Source: Pseudomonas hunanensis | GTDB lineage: Bacteria > Pseudomonadota > Gammaproteobacteria > Pseudomonadales > Pseudomonadaceae | Assembly (NCBI RefSeq): GCF_013393325.1 | Contig: NZ_QJRC01000072.1 | Coordinates: 82,376 to 146,375 of the forward strand | Direction of reading: 5' to 3' | Length of the DNA stretch: 64,000 nt | Part shown: positions 38,404-52,012 of the stretch, piece by piece | Position numbering within the stretch: the stretch's first letter is position 1 | Layout of the letters: each line of letters starts with the position of its first letter | The notes under the pieces: generated by a model | What the model was told of the DNA's origin: nothing | The model's input: only the letters and a program-made list of their open reading frames with translations | The model's database searches: none | Program-made: the position numbers and the translations under genes

Positions 38404-41400
38404 CAGAGTTTCTCCACTTTGACGAGGAACGACTTGGACTCTGGGGTCTGCGTATTGCCATCACCGAGGAACGGCACCAGGGTGTTGGTCAGGTAGCCAT
38501 GCCGGGTAGCGCCGGTGAACCCCCAGTGCAGCGGGATGCCGATCTGGTGCACGGTCTGGTTGTTGACCTGCAGCGGACGAATCCGCTTGGTCACCACCGC
38601 CACCGCGTCGATATGCCCACGCTTGCTCGACACCCGCACCCGGTCGCCAGCCTTGATGCCTTTCTCGTTGGCCAGCACCTCGCCGATCTCGACGAATTGC
38701 TCGGGTTGGGCAATGGCGTTGAGCCGGCAGTGCTTGCTCCAGAAGTGGAAGTGCTCGGTCAGCCGGTACGTGGTCGCCGCATAGGGAAACTCGTCGTGCG
38801 TGCCGAGGGTGTCCCACACCGAGTCGAAAATGCGCCCGGCCGGGTTGCTGGTGGCCTTCTTGTTCTGCGGGTGCAGCGGGTTGATGCCGATTGGCGTTTC
38901 AAATGGCTCGTAGTGCTCGGGGAACGGGCCTTCGGCCATCTTGTCGATGGCGAAGAAACGCGCCACACCTTCGGGGTTCATGATGAACGGGTTCATGCCC
39001 GCCTCGGGCGGCGAATCGACCTTGAAGTCCGGCACGTCGGTGCCGGTCCAGGCCTTGCCGTTCCACCACACCAGGCGCTTTTTCTCCGGGTCCCACGGTT
39101 TGCCTTGCGGGTCGCTGGAGGCACGGTTGTAGAGGATGCGGCGGTTGGCCGGCCAGGCCCAGGCCCAGTTCTGCACCTGGTGCATGCCGTATGGGTCGCT
39201 GTTGTCGCGACGGGCCATCTGGTTGCCCTGCTCGGTCCAACAGCCAGCAAAGATCCAGCAACCGGATGCCGTGCTGCCGTCGTCCTTCATCTGGGCAAAG
39301 CCCGACAGCTGCTGGCCGGCCTTGAGCGTGGCGCCGGTAGCGTCGGTAAGGTCGGTGACCGCCCAGCCGTTCATTTCCTTGGCCAGTTCCTCTGGAGACG
39401 GCTCGTCAGGAATCTTGTACGGCCAGCTGATGTTCATCATCGCGTCTGGGTAGGCGCCGCCTTCAGCCTGGTAGCGTTGGCGCAGGCGCAGGAACAACTC
39501 GCTCATGATCTGCACATCGGTACGGGTCTCGCCCGGCCCGTCGGCGCCCTTCCAGTGCCACTGCAGCCAACGGCTGCTGTTGACCAGCGAGCCGTCTTCC
39601 TCGGCGAAGCAAGTGGTGGGCAGGCGTATCACTTCGGTCTGGATGTTGGCCGTGTCGACATCGTTGAACGGCCCGGCGTTGCGCCAGAACTCCGAGGTCT
39701 CGGTGGCCAGCGGGTCCATGATCACCAGCCACTTGAGCTTGCCCAGCGCCGCCGTGACGCGGTTCTTGTCCGGCAGCGCGGCGATTGGGTTGAAACCCTG
39801 GCACATGTAACCGTTGACCTTGCCCTGGCCCATCATCTCGAACATGCGCAGCACGTCGTAGGCCGGTACGTCGAGCTTCGGCAGCCAGTCATAGCCCCAG
39901 TTGTTTTCCGCCGTGGCGTTGGCACCGTACCAGGCCTTCATCAGGCTGACGTGGAACTTGCCGTAGTTCTGCCAGTACGACAGCTGCCCAGGACGCAGCG
40001 GCTTGGAAGCGCGTTTGTCGATATAGGTGGCGTAATCCTGCTCGGCATCGCCGGCCAAGGTCAGGTAACCCGGCAGCGAGTTGGACAGCAGGCCGAGGTC
40101 GGTCAGGCCCTGGATGTTGGAGTGCCCCCGCAGGGCGTTGACCCCGCCACCCGGCATGCCGACGTTGCCCAACAGCAACTGGACCATGGCTGCACTGCGG
40201 ATGATTTGCGCACCGATCGAGTGTTGCGTCCAGCCCAGTGCATAGAGAATCGTCATGGTCTTGCCCGGTGCCGAGCATGTGGCGATCTCTTCCCAGACCT
40301 TCATCATGGCGTCCTGCGGCATGCCACAGGTCATGCTCGCCAGTTCCGGGGTATAGCGGCTGTAATGCTGCTTCATCAGCTGGAACACGCAGCGCGGGTG
40401 CTGCAGGGTCGGGTCGACCTTGGCATAGCCGTCCTCACCCAGCTCGTAACCCCAGCCGGACTTGTCGGCGTACACACGCTTGGCTTCGTCGTAGCCGCTG
40501 AACAGCCCATCCTCGAAGCCATAGTTCTCTTTGACGATGAACGACACGTCGGTGTAGTTGCGCACGTACTCGTGCTGGATCTTGTCGGTGCTCAGCAGGT
40601 AGTTGATCAGCCCGCCCATGAAGGCGATGTCGGTACCGGTGCGAATTGGCGCGTAGTAGTCCGCGACCGAAGCGGTACGGGTAAACCGCGGGTCGACCAC
40701 GATCAGCCGCGCCTTGTTGTGCGCCTTGGCCTCGGTCACCCACTTGAAGCCGCACGGATGCGCTTCTGCTGCGTTGCCACCCATCACCAGGACCAGATTC
40801 GCGTTGGCGATATCGGACCAGTGGTTGGTCATGGCGCCACGGCCGTACGTCGGGGCAAGACTTGCCACCGTCGGGCCATGTCAGACACGTGCCTGGTTAT
40901 CGAACCCCAGCATGCCTGTTGCGCGGACGACCTTGTGGGTCAGGTAGCCAGCCTCGCTGGAGGCAGCGGAGGCAGCCAGAAAACCGGTGGTGAGCCAACG
41001 GTTGACGGTTTGCCCCTGGGCGTTTTTCTCGATGAAGTTGGCGTCGCGGTCCTGCTTCATCAGGTCGGCGACGCGGTCGAGCGCCTCGTCCCAGCTCACC
41101 CGCACCCACTCCTTGCTGCCCGGCTTGCGTACCTCGGGGTACTGCAGGCGGCTTGGGCTGTGGATAAAGTCCAGCAGGCCGGCGCCTTTCGGGCACAGGG
41201 TGCCACGGTTGACCGGGTGGTCGGCGTCACCTTCGATATGGATGATGTTCTGTTTGACGTTCTTGCCTGCATCGCCCTGGCTGTACAGGATCAGGCCGCA
41301 GCCGACCGAGCAGTACGGGCAGGTGTTACGCGCTTCTTTGGTATGCGCCAGCTTGAAGTGACGCACCTGCTCGGCGAAGGCCGGCGTCGGGGCCATGCCC

Positions 41401-41471
41401 AACGCCGCCAGGCTCGAGCCTCCAAGGCCGACAGCGGCGACCTTGAAGAATTGCCGACGGTTGAGGTCCAT
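38403..41471 (-). CDS. fdoG: Formate dehydrogenase alpha subunit, selenoprotein (Sec197)
   Basis: 1,022 residues when the TGA at 40881-40883 is read as selenocysteine 197. The context [18 protein letters not shown] is the known Sec site of FdnG/FdoG. The Tat signal ([15 protein letters not shown]) sends it to the periplasm; [13 protein letters not shown] binds a 4Fe-4S cluster. The molybdenum-bis-MGD catalytic body follows. A SECIS hairpin begins ten bases past the UGA, and selA, selB and tRNA-Sec are in the same locus. Translated plainly it would look like two genes (38403-40868 and 40881-41471). Confidence 0.96.
40851..40870 (-). promoter_or_regulatory. SECIS hairpin in fdoG
   Basis: On the minus strand, CGG-U-GGCAA-GUC-UUGCC-CCG forms a stem with one bulged U and a short loop containing GU, ten bases after the UGA codon. 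A bulged U and a GU in the loop are the features bound by SelB in E. coli fdhF/fdnG. Confidence 0.85.
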
Positions 41472-41638
41472 CGTGCACTCCTGATCAGGTGGTGGACGCG
41501 CGGAACATGGCCGGCGCCTCTTGGTAGTCACGGTGGCGGTTTTGACGGCCGCCAATAGATAAGACTAGTCAAGAATCGAGAAGGTGCGATGACTTGAGTC
41601 AGGAGTTAAGGCACCTGCCTCAGCGTTTTTTGTGTCTG

Positions 41639-41674
41639 TGAAATCGAGCGGCGTTCGAGCGGCGCTCGATTTCA
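41639..41674. repeat. Perfect 12-base inverted repeat upstream of fdoG
   Basis: TGAAATCGAGCG (41639-41650) and CGCTCGATTTCA (41663-41674) pair perfectly; the loop GCGTTCGAGCGG repeats the GAGCGGCG word of the arms. No T-run follows on either strand, so it is not a simple terminator. Confidence 0.6.
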
Positions 41675-41742
41675 TAGCGGTGCCGATGCTGCGACAAGCA
41701 ACGTGTGGCATTCACCTTTCTATTGGCATGCCCCGAAAGCAA

Positions 41743-41775
41743 TAAAAAACCCAGGGCAACTGCCCTGGGTTTCTG
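41743..41775 (-). terminator. Rho-independent terminator after ssb
   Basis: On the minus strand AACCCAGGGCA and TGCCCTGGGTT pair tightly and are followed by a T-run (GTTTTTTATT). It lies about 30 bases past the ssb stop. Confidence 0.9.
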
Positions 41776-41802
41776 GTCTTGCTAGACGCCTGACTGTTCT
41801 GA

Positions 41803-42348
41803 TCAGAACGGAATATCGTCATCGAAGCTGTCGAAGTCAGCGGCCGGCTGCGGTGCAGGCTGCTGTGGCGCTGGGCGCTGAGGGGCCTGTTGCGGGCGCT
41901 GGGCCTGCTGACGAGGCGGAGCCTGGTTGTACTGCTGCTGTTGGCCGCCACCGTAGTTGCCACCCCCCTGGTTGTAGGGGTCACCGCCCTGCTGCTGGCC
42001 CTGCGGACGACCACCAAGCAGCTGCATGGTGCCGTTGATGTCGACGATGATCTCGGTGGTGTAGCGCTTGATACCGTCTTTTTCCCACTCGCGGGTCTGC
42101 AGCTTGCCCTCGATGTAGCACTGCGAACCTTTGCGCAGGTACTCGCCGGCGATTTCGGCAACCTTGCCGAACAACGACACACGGTGCCACTCGGTACGCT
42201 CGACCTTCTGGCCCGACTGCTTGTCGGTCCACTGCTCGCTGGTAGCCAGGCTCAGGTTGGTCACGGCGTTACCGTTGGGCAGGTAGCGGACTTCGGGATC
42301 CTGGCCACAGGTGCCGACCAGAATGACTTTGTTAACCCCACGGGCCAT
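41803..42348 (-). CDS. ssb: Single-stranded DNA-binding protein
   Basis: 181 residues. The OB fold ([46 protein letters not shown]) is followed by a Gln/Gly/Pro-rich linker and the acidic tip DDDIPF that recruits partners. It coats single-stranded DNA in replication and repair. It follows the MFS gene by about nine bases. As in E. coli it lies near uvrA, but here an MFS gene separates them. Confidence 0.98.
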   Translation of the reverse strand: MARGVNKVILVGTCGQDPEVRYLPNGNAVTNLSLATSEQWTDKQSGQKVERTEWHRVSLFGKVAEIAGEYLRKGSQCYIEGKLQTREWEKDGIKRYTTEIIVDINGTMQLLGGRPQGQQQGGDPYNQGGGNYGGGQQQQYNQAPPRQQAQRPQQAPQRPAPQQPAPQPAADFDSFDDDIPF

Positions 42349-42357
42349 AACGTTCTC

Positions 42358-43752
42358 CTAGGCTTCGCACGCCGAAGAGGCTGGATTCACCAGTCGCTCG
42401 AGGGTCGCACGGTCCAAAATTTTCGTATCCAGTTTGATATAGATGGCGGCCTCTTCTGCCACCACCACAGCGTCGGTCACACCCGGCACGGCCATCAGGC
42501 GCTCGGTCAGGCCGGCTTCACGGACTGCTTCGGGCGTCAGCGGCATACGCAGGCTGGTCACATACGGCGGCTCGTTCATGCGCAAGGCGACGATCAGCCA
42601 GATGGCACACAGCACCGCGCAACCAAGGAACACCGTGTCCAGCCCACCGTGCTGGAACAACCAGCCACCGAGGATTCCGCCCAGTGCCGCACCGAGGAAC
42701 TGGCTGGTGGAATACACCCCCATCGCCGTCCCCTTGCCACCGGCAGGCGACACCTTGCTCACCAGCGAAGGCAACGAAGCCTCCAACAGGTTGAATGCGG
42801 TAAAGAATACCACGGTGCCAATCACCAGTCCGCGCAAACCGTCAGCCCACTCCCAGAAGTATATCTCTGTCAGCAGCAGGACACTGACCGCGCCAGCCAA
42901 CACGCGTTTCATCTTGCGCTTTTTTTCGCCGTAGATGATGAACGGGACCATTGCAAAAAATGAGATGAACAGCGCGGTCAGGTACACCCACCAATGCTCT
43001 TCCTTGGGCAGGCCGCCACGCTCGACGAAGGCCAGCGGCAGCGCGACGAAGCTGGCCATGAGGATGGCGTGCAGGATGAAGATGCCCACGTCCAGGCGCA
43101 GAAGGTCCGGGTGGCGCAGGGTTGGGCCGAGTGCCTTGCGGGCCACACCCGACTCGCGGTGCTGCAGGATGCTGTGGGTGTTGGGCACGACGAACGCGAT
43201 CAGCGCTATGCCAACCAGGGCAAGCCCTGCCGTGGCGAAGAACAAACCTGACAAACCAAAGGCACTTGTCAGCAAGGGGCCGACGACCATGGCGACAGCG
43301 AACGACAAGCCGATGCTCATGCCAATCATGGCCATGGCCTTGGTCCGGTGTTGTTCGCGGGTGAGGTCGGACAGCAACGCCATGACTGCGGCAGAAATCG
43401 CCCCGGCGCCCTGCAGGATGCGCCCGGCAATCACGCCCCAGATGGAGTCGGCCTGGGCTGCCAGCACACTGCCGAGGGCGAAGATCACCAACCCCAGGTA
43501 AATCACTGGACGACGGCCAATGCGGTCGGAAATCATCCCGAATGGAATCTGCAGTACCGCCTGAGTCAGGCCATAGGCACCAATGGCCAGGCCGATCAGC
43601 GCAGGTGTGGCGCCGGCCAGGTCCATGCCGTAGGTGGCCAGTACCGGCAAGACCATGAACATGCCCAGCATACGAAAGGCAAAGACCAGGGCAAGGCCGC
43701 CAGCGGCGCGGGTTTCGCCGCCACTCATGCGCTCGTTGTGGGTGTCGTGCAT
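42358..43752 (-). CDS. MFS transporter with C-terminal ferredoxin-like domain (YajR-like)
   Basis: 464 residues. Twelve helices with motif [12 protein letters not shown], then about 65 cytoplasmic residues ([28 protein letters not shown]) resembling the YAM domain of E. coli YajR. It is divergent from uvrA and leads into ssb. The substrate is unknown; the cytoplasmic domain may gate transport. The uvrA-MFS-ssb order is conserved in Pseudomonas. Confidence 0.88.
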   Translation of the reverse strand: MHDTHNERMSGGETRAAGGLALVFAFRMLGMFMVLPVLATYGMDLAGATPALIGLAIGAYGLTQAVLQIPFGMISDRIGRRPVIYLGLVIFALGSVLAAQADSIWGVIAGRILQGAGAISAAVMALLSDLTREQHRTKAMAMIGMSIGLSFAVAMVVGPLLTSAFGLSGLFFATAGLALVGIALIAFVVPNTHSILQHRESGVARKALGPTLRHPDLLRLDVGIFILHAILMASFVALPLAFVERGGLPKEEHWWVYLTALFISFFAMVPFIIYGEKKRKMKRVLAGAVSVLLLTEIYFWEWADGLRGLVIGTVVFFTAFNLLEASLPSLVSKVSPAGGKGTAMGVYSTSQFLGAALGGILGGWLFQHGGLDTVFLGCAVLCAIWLIVALRMNEPPYVTSLRMPLTPEAVREAGLTERLMAVPGVTDAVVVAEEAAIYIKLDTKILDRATLERLVNPASSACEA

Positions 43753-43820
43753 GGATTAACCTCGTGTGAACCGGCGGCGATTCTATCAGTCCGACAGCTT
43801 GACGGCATCTACGCGACGCT

Positions 43821-43850
43821 TTGCCGCGTCATACTGGCGCGCCGTATACT
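43821..43850 (+). promoter_or_regulatory. Likely sigma-70 promoter of uvrA
   Basis: TTGCCG (43821-43826), an 18-base spacer and TATACT (43845-43850) lie 32 bases before the GTG of uvrA. No LexA box of the CTGTATAT type was found around it. Confidence 0.55.
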
Positions 43851-43881
43851 TCCTTGTTTATGCCCGCCGAGCGAGGCCGCA

Positions 43882-46716
<2,835 letters not shown>

Positions 46717-46733
46717 CTGCCGCCGATGCAATG

Positions 46734-46771
46734 AAAAAGCCCCTGGTACCGTTGGTGCCAGGGGCTTTTTC
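46734..46771. terminator. Bidirectional terminator between uvrA and the ferritin gene
   Basis: AAAAAGCCCCTGG and CCAGGGGCTTTTT flank a small loop region, giving a T-run on both strands, in the gap between two convergent genes. Confidence 0.92.
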
Positions 46772-46788
46772 TTGAGTCTGTGGATAAC

Positions 46789-47253
46789 TTACATCTGCGA
46801 CTGCAGGTAGTTTTCCAGGCCGATGGCCTTGATCAGGCCCTGCTGCTTCTCCAGCCAGTAGGTGTGATCTTCTTCGGTATCGGCCAACTGTGCACGCAGG
46901 ATGTCACGGCTGATGTAGTCCTTGTGCAGTTCACACAGCTCGATACCTTTGCAAAGCGCGCCGCGCACCTTGTACTCGAGCTTGAGGTCAGCCTCGATCA
47001 TTTCCGGTACGGTGCTGCCGACTTCCAGATCGTCCGCACGCATGTCGGGGGTGCCTTCAAGCATGAGGATGCGACGCATCAGAGCATCGGCGTGCTGGGT
47101 CTCTTCTTCCATTTCGTGGTTGATGCGCTCGTAGAGCTTGGACAGGCCCCAGTCTTCGTACATGCGCGAATGAATGAAGTACTGGTCGCGTGCCGCCAGT
47201 TCGCCCTTCAGCAGCGTGACGAGGTAGTTGATTACGTCCGGGTGGCCTTGCAT
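46789..47253 (-). CDS. bfrA: Bacterioferritin-family iron storage protein lacking the haem methionine
   Basis: 154 residues from ATG 47253 ([11 protein letters not shown]). Ferroxidase ligands are visible: Glu18, Glu51, His54, plus EADLKLEYK and [11 protein letters not shown] further on. At position 52, where haem-binding bacterioferritins have Met, this protein has Thr (EEETQH). It therefore resembles the P. aeruginosa katA-linked protein described as a non-haem ferritin. It stores iron in 24-mers. It lies downstream of katA, convergent with uvrA. A GGAGAATCAG site precedes the ATG. Confidence 0.92.
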   Translation of the reverse strand: MQGHPDVINYLVTLLKGELAARDQYFIHSRMYEDWGLSKLYERINHEMEEETQHADALMRRILMLEGTPDMRADDLEVGSTVPEMIEADLKLEYKVRGALCKGIELCELHKDYISRDILRAQLADTEEDHTYWLEKQQGLIKAIGLENYLQSQM

Positions 47254-47374
47254 CGCCCTGATTCTCCATGTGAAAACGACTATGCCACATAGTGTGAACC
47301 AGCTTTTGCCTGCGGTCACTGAAAAACGCGCAATTAGACGCAAAAAATCGGTTAAACAGTAGTGATATTCATTG

Positions 47375-47399
47375 AAAAACCGCCCAAATGAGGGCGGTT
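47375..47399 (-). terminator. Rho-independent terminator after katA
   Basis: On the minus strand AACCGCCC and GGGCGGTT pair around TCATT and are followed by a T-run (GTTTTTCAATG), 18 bases past the katA stop. Confidence 0.9.
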
Positions 47400-47416
47400 C
47401 TGCTTATCACTTAGAG

Positions 47417-48856
47417 TTAGGCGAGATGGACGCCCAACGCCTTGGCAATCCCTTCGCCATAGGCCGGATCGGCCTTGAAGAAGTACTGCAACTGACGCTG
47501 AATCACGTCCTCGCTGACACCCACCATGGTACCGGCGATATTGCTGATCAACAGGGCTTTCTGCTCAGCGTTCATCAAGCGGAACAGCGCGCCGGCGTGG
47601 CTGAAGTAGTCGGTGTCCTCACGGTGATCGTAACGGTCCGCCGAACCGTTCAAGGCCAGCGCTGGCTCGGCATGGCGTGGCGACTGCTTCGGCGCATCAG
47701 CGTGGCTATTGGGCTCGTAGTTTGGTGCACTGCCGTAGCTGCCGGTGGCCATGGAACCGTCGCGCTGGTAGCTATTAACCGGGCAGCGAGGCGCATTCAC
47801 CGGCAACTGCTGGTGGTTGGTGCCCACGCGGTAACGGTGCGCGTCGGCGTAGGCGAATACACGGCCCTGCAACATCCGGTCCGGCGACAGGCCGACCCCT
47901 GGCACCATATTGCTGGGCCCGAACGCTGCTTGCTCGACTTCCGCGAAGTAGTTGAGCGGGTTACGGTTGAGCTCCAGCACGCCCACCTCGATCAGCGGGT
48001 AGTCCCTCTGCGACCAAGTCTTGGTCACGTCAAAGGGGTTCTCGTCGCGACTCGCAGCCTCGGCTTCGCTCATCACCTGGATACAAACCGTCCAACGCGG
48101 GTAGTCGCCACGCTCGATCGCTTCGAACAGGTCGCGCTGGGCGTAGTCCGGGTCAGTACCCGCCAGGCGCGCTGCTTCTGCCGGAGCGAGGTTCTTGATG
48201 CCTTGTTGGGTCTTGAAGTGCCACTTCACCCAAGTACGCTCACCCTTGGCATTGATCAGGCTGTAGGTGTGGCTGCCGAAGCCGTGCATGTGGCGATAGC
48301 CATCCGGGATACCACGGTCGGAAAACAGTATGGTGACCTGGTGCAGCGCCTCAGGGGAGTGGGACCAGAAGTCCCACATCATCTGGGCATTCTTCAGGTT
48401 GGACTGCGGGTGGCGCTTCTGGGTGTGGATAAAGTCCGGGAACTTCAGCGGGTCGCGAATGAAGAACACGGGCGTGTTGTTGCCAACGATGTCCCAGTTG
48501 CCTTCTTCGGTGTAGAACTTGACCGCGAAACCACGCGGGTCGCGCTCGGTATCCGCAGAGCCACGCTCGCCACCGACAGTGGAGAAGCGCAGGAAGGTCT
48601 CGGTCTGTTTGCCGATCTGTTCAAACAGCTTGGCGCTGGTATAGCCGGTAATGTCGCGGGTAACAGTAAAGGTGCCATAGGCGCCCGAGCCCTTGGCGTG
48701 CACACGGCGCTCAGGAATGTTCTCGCGGTTGAAGTGGGCGAGTTTCTCGATCAGGTGAAAGTCGTCGAGCAACAATGGGCCACGCGGGCCGGCGGAGCGG
48801 GAGTTCTGGTTATCGGCTACTGGCGCACCGCTGGCGGTAGTAAGAATCTTGCTCAT
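47417..48856 (-). CDS. katA: Monofunctional haem catalase (clade 3)
   Basis: 479 residues with catalytic His53 in [12 protein letters not shown], Asn126 in IVGNNTP and proximal Tyr336 in [12 protein letters not shown]. No signal peptide is seen. It breaks hydrogen peroxide to water and oxygen. A strong AAGGAG site lies six bases before the ATG. The upstream 100 bases are AT-rich, compatible with OxyR control, but no confident OxyR site was recognised. The neighbouring ferritin may supply iron for its haem. Confidence 0.97.
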   Translation of the reverse strand: MSKILTTASGAPVADNQNSRSAGPRGPLLLDDFHLIEKLAHFNRENIPERRVHAKGSGAYGTFTVTRDITGYTSAKLFEQIGKQTETFLRFSTVGGERGSADTERDPRGFAVKFYTEEGNWDIVGNNTPVFFIRDPLKFPDFIHTQKRHPQSNLKNAQMMWDFWSHSPEALHQVTILFSDRGIPDGYRHMHGFGSHTYSLINAKGERTWVKWHFKTQQGIKNLAPAEAARLAGTDPDYAQRDLFEAIERGDYPRWTVCIQVMSEAEAASRDENPFDVTKTWSQRDYPLIEVGVLELNRNPLNYFAEVEQAAFGPSNMVPGVGLSPDRMLQGRVFAYADAHRYRVGTNHQQLPVNAPRCPVNSYQRDGSMATGSYGSAPNYEPNSHADAPKQSPRHAEPALALNGSADRYDHREDTDYFSHAGALFRLMNAEQKALLISNIAGTMVGVSEDVIQRQLQYFFKADPAYGEGIAKALGVHLA

Positions 48857-48981
48857 GGGCTCTCCTTATCGGTCTTCAAGCGCCGGCTAATCGGCTTGGA
48901 GAGAGTATTGACGAGCAAGGTTACAGGGACAAATTCATTACATGACTTGAATCAATAGAAATAAACAATGTACGTAGAAAC

Positions 48982-49006
48982 AAAAAACCGGGCACTAGGC
49001 CCGGTT
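48982..49006 (-). terminator. Terminator of the alpha operon
   Basis: On the minus strand AACCGGGC and GCCCGGTT pair around a short loop and end in a T-run (GTTTTTTG), 21 bases past the rplQ stop. Confidence 0.93.
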
Positions 49007-49027
49007 CTTTGTAGCAGACAGAACGTC

Positions 49028-49414
49028 TTACTCAGCAGCTTCTACAGCACCGCCGACCGGACGATCAACCAGCTCGACGTACGCCATAGGCGCGTTGTCG
49101 CCAGCGCGGAAACCGCACTTCAGGATGCGCAGGTAGCCGCCCTGACGGGTGGCGTAACGCTTGCCCAGGTCGTTGAACAGTTTGCCAACAGCGGACTTCG
49201 AACGGGTACGATCGAAGGCCAGACGACGGTTAGCAACGCTGTCTTCCTTGGCCAGGGTGATCAGCGGCTCGGCAACGCGGCGCAGTTCCTTGGCTTTCGG
49301 CAGGGTGGTTTTGATCAGCTCGTGCTCGATCAGCGACACTGCCATGTTCTGGAACATAGCCTTGCGGTGAGAGCTGGTACGGCTCAGGTGACGTCCACTT
49401 TTACGATGACGCAT
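49028..49414 (-). CDS. rplQ: 50S ribosomal protein L17
   Basis: 128 residues ([32 protein letters not shown]). L17 lies near the peptide exit tunnel of the large subunit. Last gene of the alpha operon, 42 bases after rpoA and followed by a strong terminator. Length is normal. Confidence 0.98.
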   Translation of the reverse strand: MRHRKSGRHLSRTSSHRKAMFQNMAVSLIEHELIKTTLPKAKELRRVAEPLITLAKEDSVANRRLAFDRTRSKSAVGKLFNDLGKRYATRQGGYLRILKCGFRAGDNAPMAYVELVDRPVGGAVEAAE

Positions 49415-49456
49415 GATTCATTCCTTACCAAACACTACGTTCGGTGATTACGACGA

Positions 49457-50458
49457 TCAGGCGGTCGCCTTGTCGTCTTTCTTAAGACTTGCAGGCGGCC
49501 AGTTGTCGAGGCGCATGCCGAGAGACAGACCACGAGAGGCCAGCACGTCCTTGATTTCAGTCAGGGACTTCTTGCCCAGGTTAGGAGTCTTCAACAGCTC
49601 TACTTCGGTACGCTGAATCAGGTCGCCGATGTAGTAGATGTTCTCCGCCTTGAGGCAGTTGGCCGAACGTACAGTCAGTTCCAGGTCGTCAACCGGACGC
49701 AGCAGGATCGGATCGATCTCGTCTTCCTGCTCGACTACGACAGGCTCGCTGTCACCTTTGAGGTCGACGAACGCGGCCAACTGCTGTTGCAGGATGGTCG
49801 CAGCGCGGCGGATAGCCTCTTCAGGATCCAGGGTGCCGTTGGTTTCCAGATCAATGACCAGTTTGTCCAGGTTGGTACGCTGTTCAACACGGGCGTTTTC
49901 GACCACATAGGCGATACGACGCACCGGGCTGAACGAAGCGTCCAACTGCAGACGGCCAATGCTACGGCTTTCGTCTTCGTCGGTTTGACGGGAGTCGGCC
50001 GGCTCGTAACCACGACCACGAGCTACGGTGAGCTTCATGTTCAGGGCGCCATTCGACGCCAGGTTCGCGATTACGTGATCGGGGTTGACGATCTCGACAT
50101 CGTGATCCAGCTGAATATCGGCAGCGGTAACCACCCCCGAACCCTTTTTCGACAAGGTCAGCGTAACTTCGTCACGACCGTGCAGTTTGATAGCCAGGCC
50201 TTTCAGGTTCAACAGGATTTCAATTACGTCTTCCTGAACACCTTCGATCGCGGAGTACTCGTGGAGTACGCCATCGATCTCGGCCTCGACTACTGCACAG
50301 CCAGGCATAGAGGACAACAGGATGCGGCGCAGCGCGTTGCCCAGGGTGTGGCCAAAGCCACGCTCGAGAGGCTCGAGCGTGATCTTGGCGCGGGTCGGAC
50401 TGACTACCTGCACATCAATGTGGCGGGGAGTCAGGAACTCATTTACCGAAATCTGCAT
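49457..50458 (-). CDS. rpoA: RNA polymerase alpha subunit
   Basis: 333 residues. The N-terminal domain ([23 protein letters not shown]) dimerises and binds beta and beta-prime; a linker around residues 235-250 leads to the C-terminal domain ([33 protein letters not shown]) that contacts UP elements and activators. It lies in the usual place between rpsD and rplQ. Confidence 0.99.
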
Positions 50459-50480
50459 GGATGCACCTATTTTCTAGCCC

Positions 50481-51101
50481 TTACTTGGAGTAGAGCTCGA
50501 CAATCAGGTTTTCGTTGATGTCGGCAGACAGGTCGCTGCGAGCAGGAACGTTCTTGAAAACGCCCGACTTTTTAGCAGCATCCACGTCAACCCACTCAAC
50601 GCGGCCACGCTGGGCGCACAGTTCAAGGGCTTGAACAATGCGCAGCTGGGCCAGCGACTTCTCGCGGACCGCGACCACGTCACCCGGACGAACTTGGTAG
50701 GATGGAATGTTTACAGTCTTACCGTTGACGCTGATCGCTTTGTGCGAAACCAGCTGACGCGACTCGGAACGAGTCGAGCCGAAGCCCATACGGTAAACGA
50801 CGTTATCCAGACGGCACTCGAGCAGTTGCAGCAGGTTCTCACCGGTTGCGCCTTTTTTCGAGGCAGCAGCTTGGTAGTAACCGCGGAACTGACGCTCCAG
50901 AACACCGTAGATACGACGGACTTTTTGTTTCTCACGCAGCTGGGTGCCGTAGTCGGACTGACGGCCACGGCGCTGGCCGTGGATACCTGGGGCTGCTTCG
51001 ATGTTGCACTTCGATTCCAGAGCGCGAACGCCGCTCTTCAGGAACAGATCGGTGCCTTCACGACGAGACAGTTTGCATTTTGGACCAATGTAACGTGCCA
51101 T
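50481..51101 (-). CDS. rpsD: 30S ribosomal protein S4
   Basis: 206 residues ([20 protein letters not shown]); the S4 RNA-binding domain includes [21 protein letters not shown]. It starts 30S assembly and in E. coli represses its own alpha operon by binding the rpsM leader. A hairpin-bearing leader is also found ahead of rpsM here. Confidence 0.99.
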   Translation of the reverse strand: MARYIGPKCKLSRREGTDLFLKSGVRALESKCNIEAAPGIHGQRRGRQSDYGTQLREKQKVRRIYGVLERQFRGYYQAAASKKGATGENLLQLLECRLDNVVYRMGFGSTRSESRQLVSHKAISVNGKTVNIPSYQVRPGDVVAVREKSLAQLRIVQALELCAQRGRVEWVDVDAAKKSGVFKNVPARSDLSADINENLIVELYSK

Positions 51102-51116
51102 TCTTCTGTCTCCTGA

Positions 51117-51506
51117 TTACACGCGACGCTTCTTCGGCGGACGGCACCCGTTATGCGGGATAGGCGTCACGTCGGTGATGCTGGCGATCTTGTAGCCGCA
51201 GCTGTTCAATGCACGAACGGCGGACTCACGACCTGGACCTGGACCCTTGACGTTAACGTCGAGGTTCTTCAGACCGTATTCCAGCGCAGCTTGACCAGCA
51301 CGCTCAGCAGCGATCTGAGCTGCGAACGGGGTGGATTTGCGCGAACCACGGAAACCCGAACCACCGGAGGTCGCCCAGGACAAAGCATTGCCCTGACGGT
51401 CGGTGATGGTCACGATGGTGTTGTTGAAAGACGCATGGATGTGGGCGATGCCATCAACCACTGTCTTTTTGATTTTCTTACGAGGACGAGCAGCAGGTTT
51501 TGCCAT
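51117..51506 (-). CDS. rpsK: 30S ribosomal protein S11
   Basis: 129 residues, with [22 protein letters not shown] and the basic C-terminus [13 protein letters not shown]. It lines the mRNA exit platform with S7 and S18. Short spacers separate it from rpsM and rpsD. Confidence 0.99.
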   Translation of the reverse strand: MAKPAARPRKKIKKTVVDGIAHIHASFNNTIVTITDRQGNALSWATSGGSGFRGSRKSTPFAAQIAAERAGQAALEYGLKNLDVNVKGPGPGRESAVRALNSCGYKIASITDVTPIPHNGCRPPKKRRV

Positions 51507-51524
51507 GTCTATATTCCTGGGCGA

Positions 51525-51881
51525 TTACTTGCGGATCGGCTTACGCGGGCCCTTACGGGTGCGTGCGTTGGTCTTGGTGCGCTGACCGCGAACCGGCAGA
51601 CCTTTACGATGACGCAGGCCGCGGTAGCAACCCAGGTCCATCAAGCGCTTGATCTTCATGTTGATGTCACGACGCAGGTCACCTTCGGTGGTGAACTTCG
51701 CAACTTCGCCACGCAGGGTTTCGATTTGCTCGTCGCTCAGATCCTTGATCTTAGCGGCTGGATTTACACCAGCGTCTGCACAGATCTTCTGTGCAGTTGT
51801 GCGACCGACACCATAGATGTAGGTCAGCGAGATAACAGTATGCTTGTTATCTGGAATGTTGACGCCTGCAATACGGGCCAT
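51525..51881 (-). CDS. rpsM: 30S ribosomal protein S13
   Basis: 118 residues ([19 protein letters not shown]) with the basic tail [12 protein letters not shown] that reaches the decoding region. It contacts the head of the 30S and the bridge to L5. First gene of the alpha operon; about 130 bases separate it from rpmJ. Confidence 0.99.
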
Positions 51882-51967
51882 TCAGTGGGACTCCAATTGA
51901 CAGCTACCTACGCCCCGGAAGCCAAGAAATAGGGCGCGAGATAATATCGCTGTAGAAACGAATAATC

Positions 51968-51995
51968 AACCCAGCAGCACACTAGCTGCTGGGTT
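51968..51995 (-). promoter_or_regulatory. Hairpin in the rpmJ-rpsM gap (alpha operon leader)
   Basis: AACCCAGCAGC (51968-51978) and GCTGCTGGGTT (51985-51995) form a perfect 11-bp stem with six-base loop. On the minus strand the stem is followed by GATTATTCG, a weak T-tract, so it may be a partial terminator between the spc and alpha operons or part of the S4-sensitive leader. Confidence 0.6.
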
Positions 51996-52012
51996 TGAAG
52001 CGCAGATCACAC

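Larger units (their letters stand above)
41472..41802. other. 331-base non-coding region between fdoG and ssb
   Basis: No gene is seen. It carries the ssb terminator (41743-41775), a perfect 12-base inverted repeat at 41639-41674, a smaller palindrome AGGCACCTGCCT at 41609-41620, and presumably the fdo promoter. An A/T-rich palindrome around GACTAGTC at about 41562-41569 lies where an upstream fdo control site could be. No Anr box was found in it. Confidence 0.6.

Noticed and set aside
40869..40883. fdoG as a broken gene
   Set aside because: The TGA sits exactly at the known Sec position with a SECIS hairpin and the sel genes adjacent.
38499..41558. A very long plus-strand open frame (about 1,019 codons) opposite fdoG
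   Set aside because: It is the antisense shadow of a GC-rich gene; no domain or ribosome site, and fdoG is unmistakable.
43753..43881. LexA box between uvrA and the MFS gene
   Set aside because: No CTGT-N8-ACAG arrangement with adequate match was seen.
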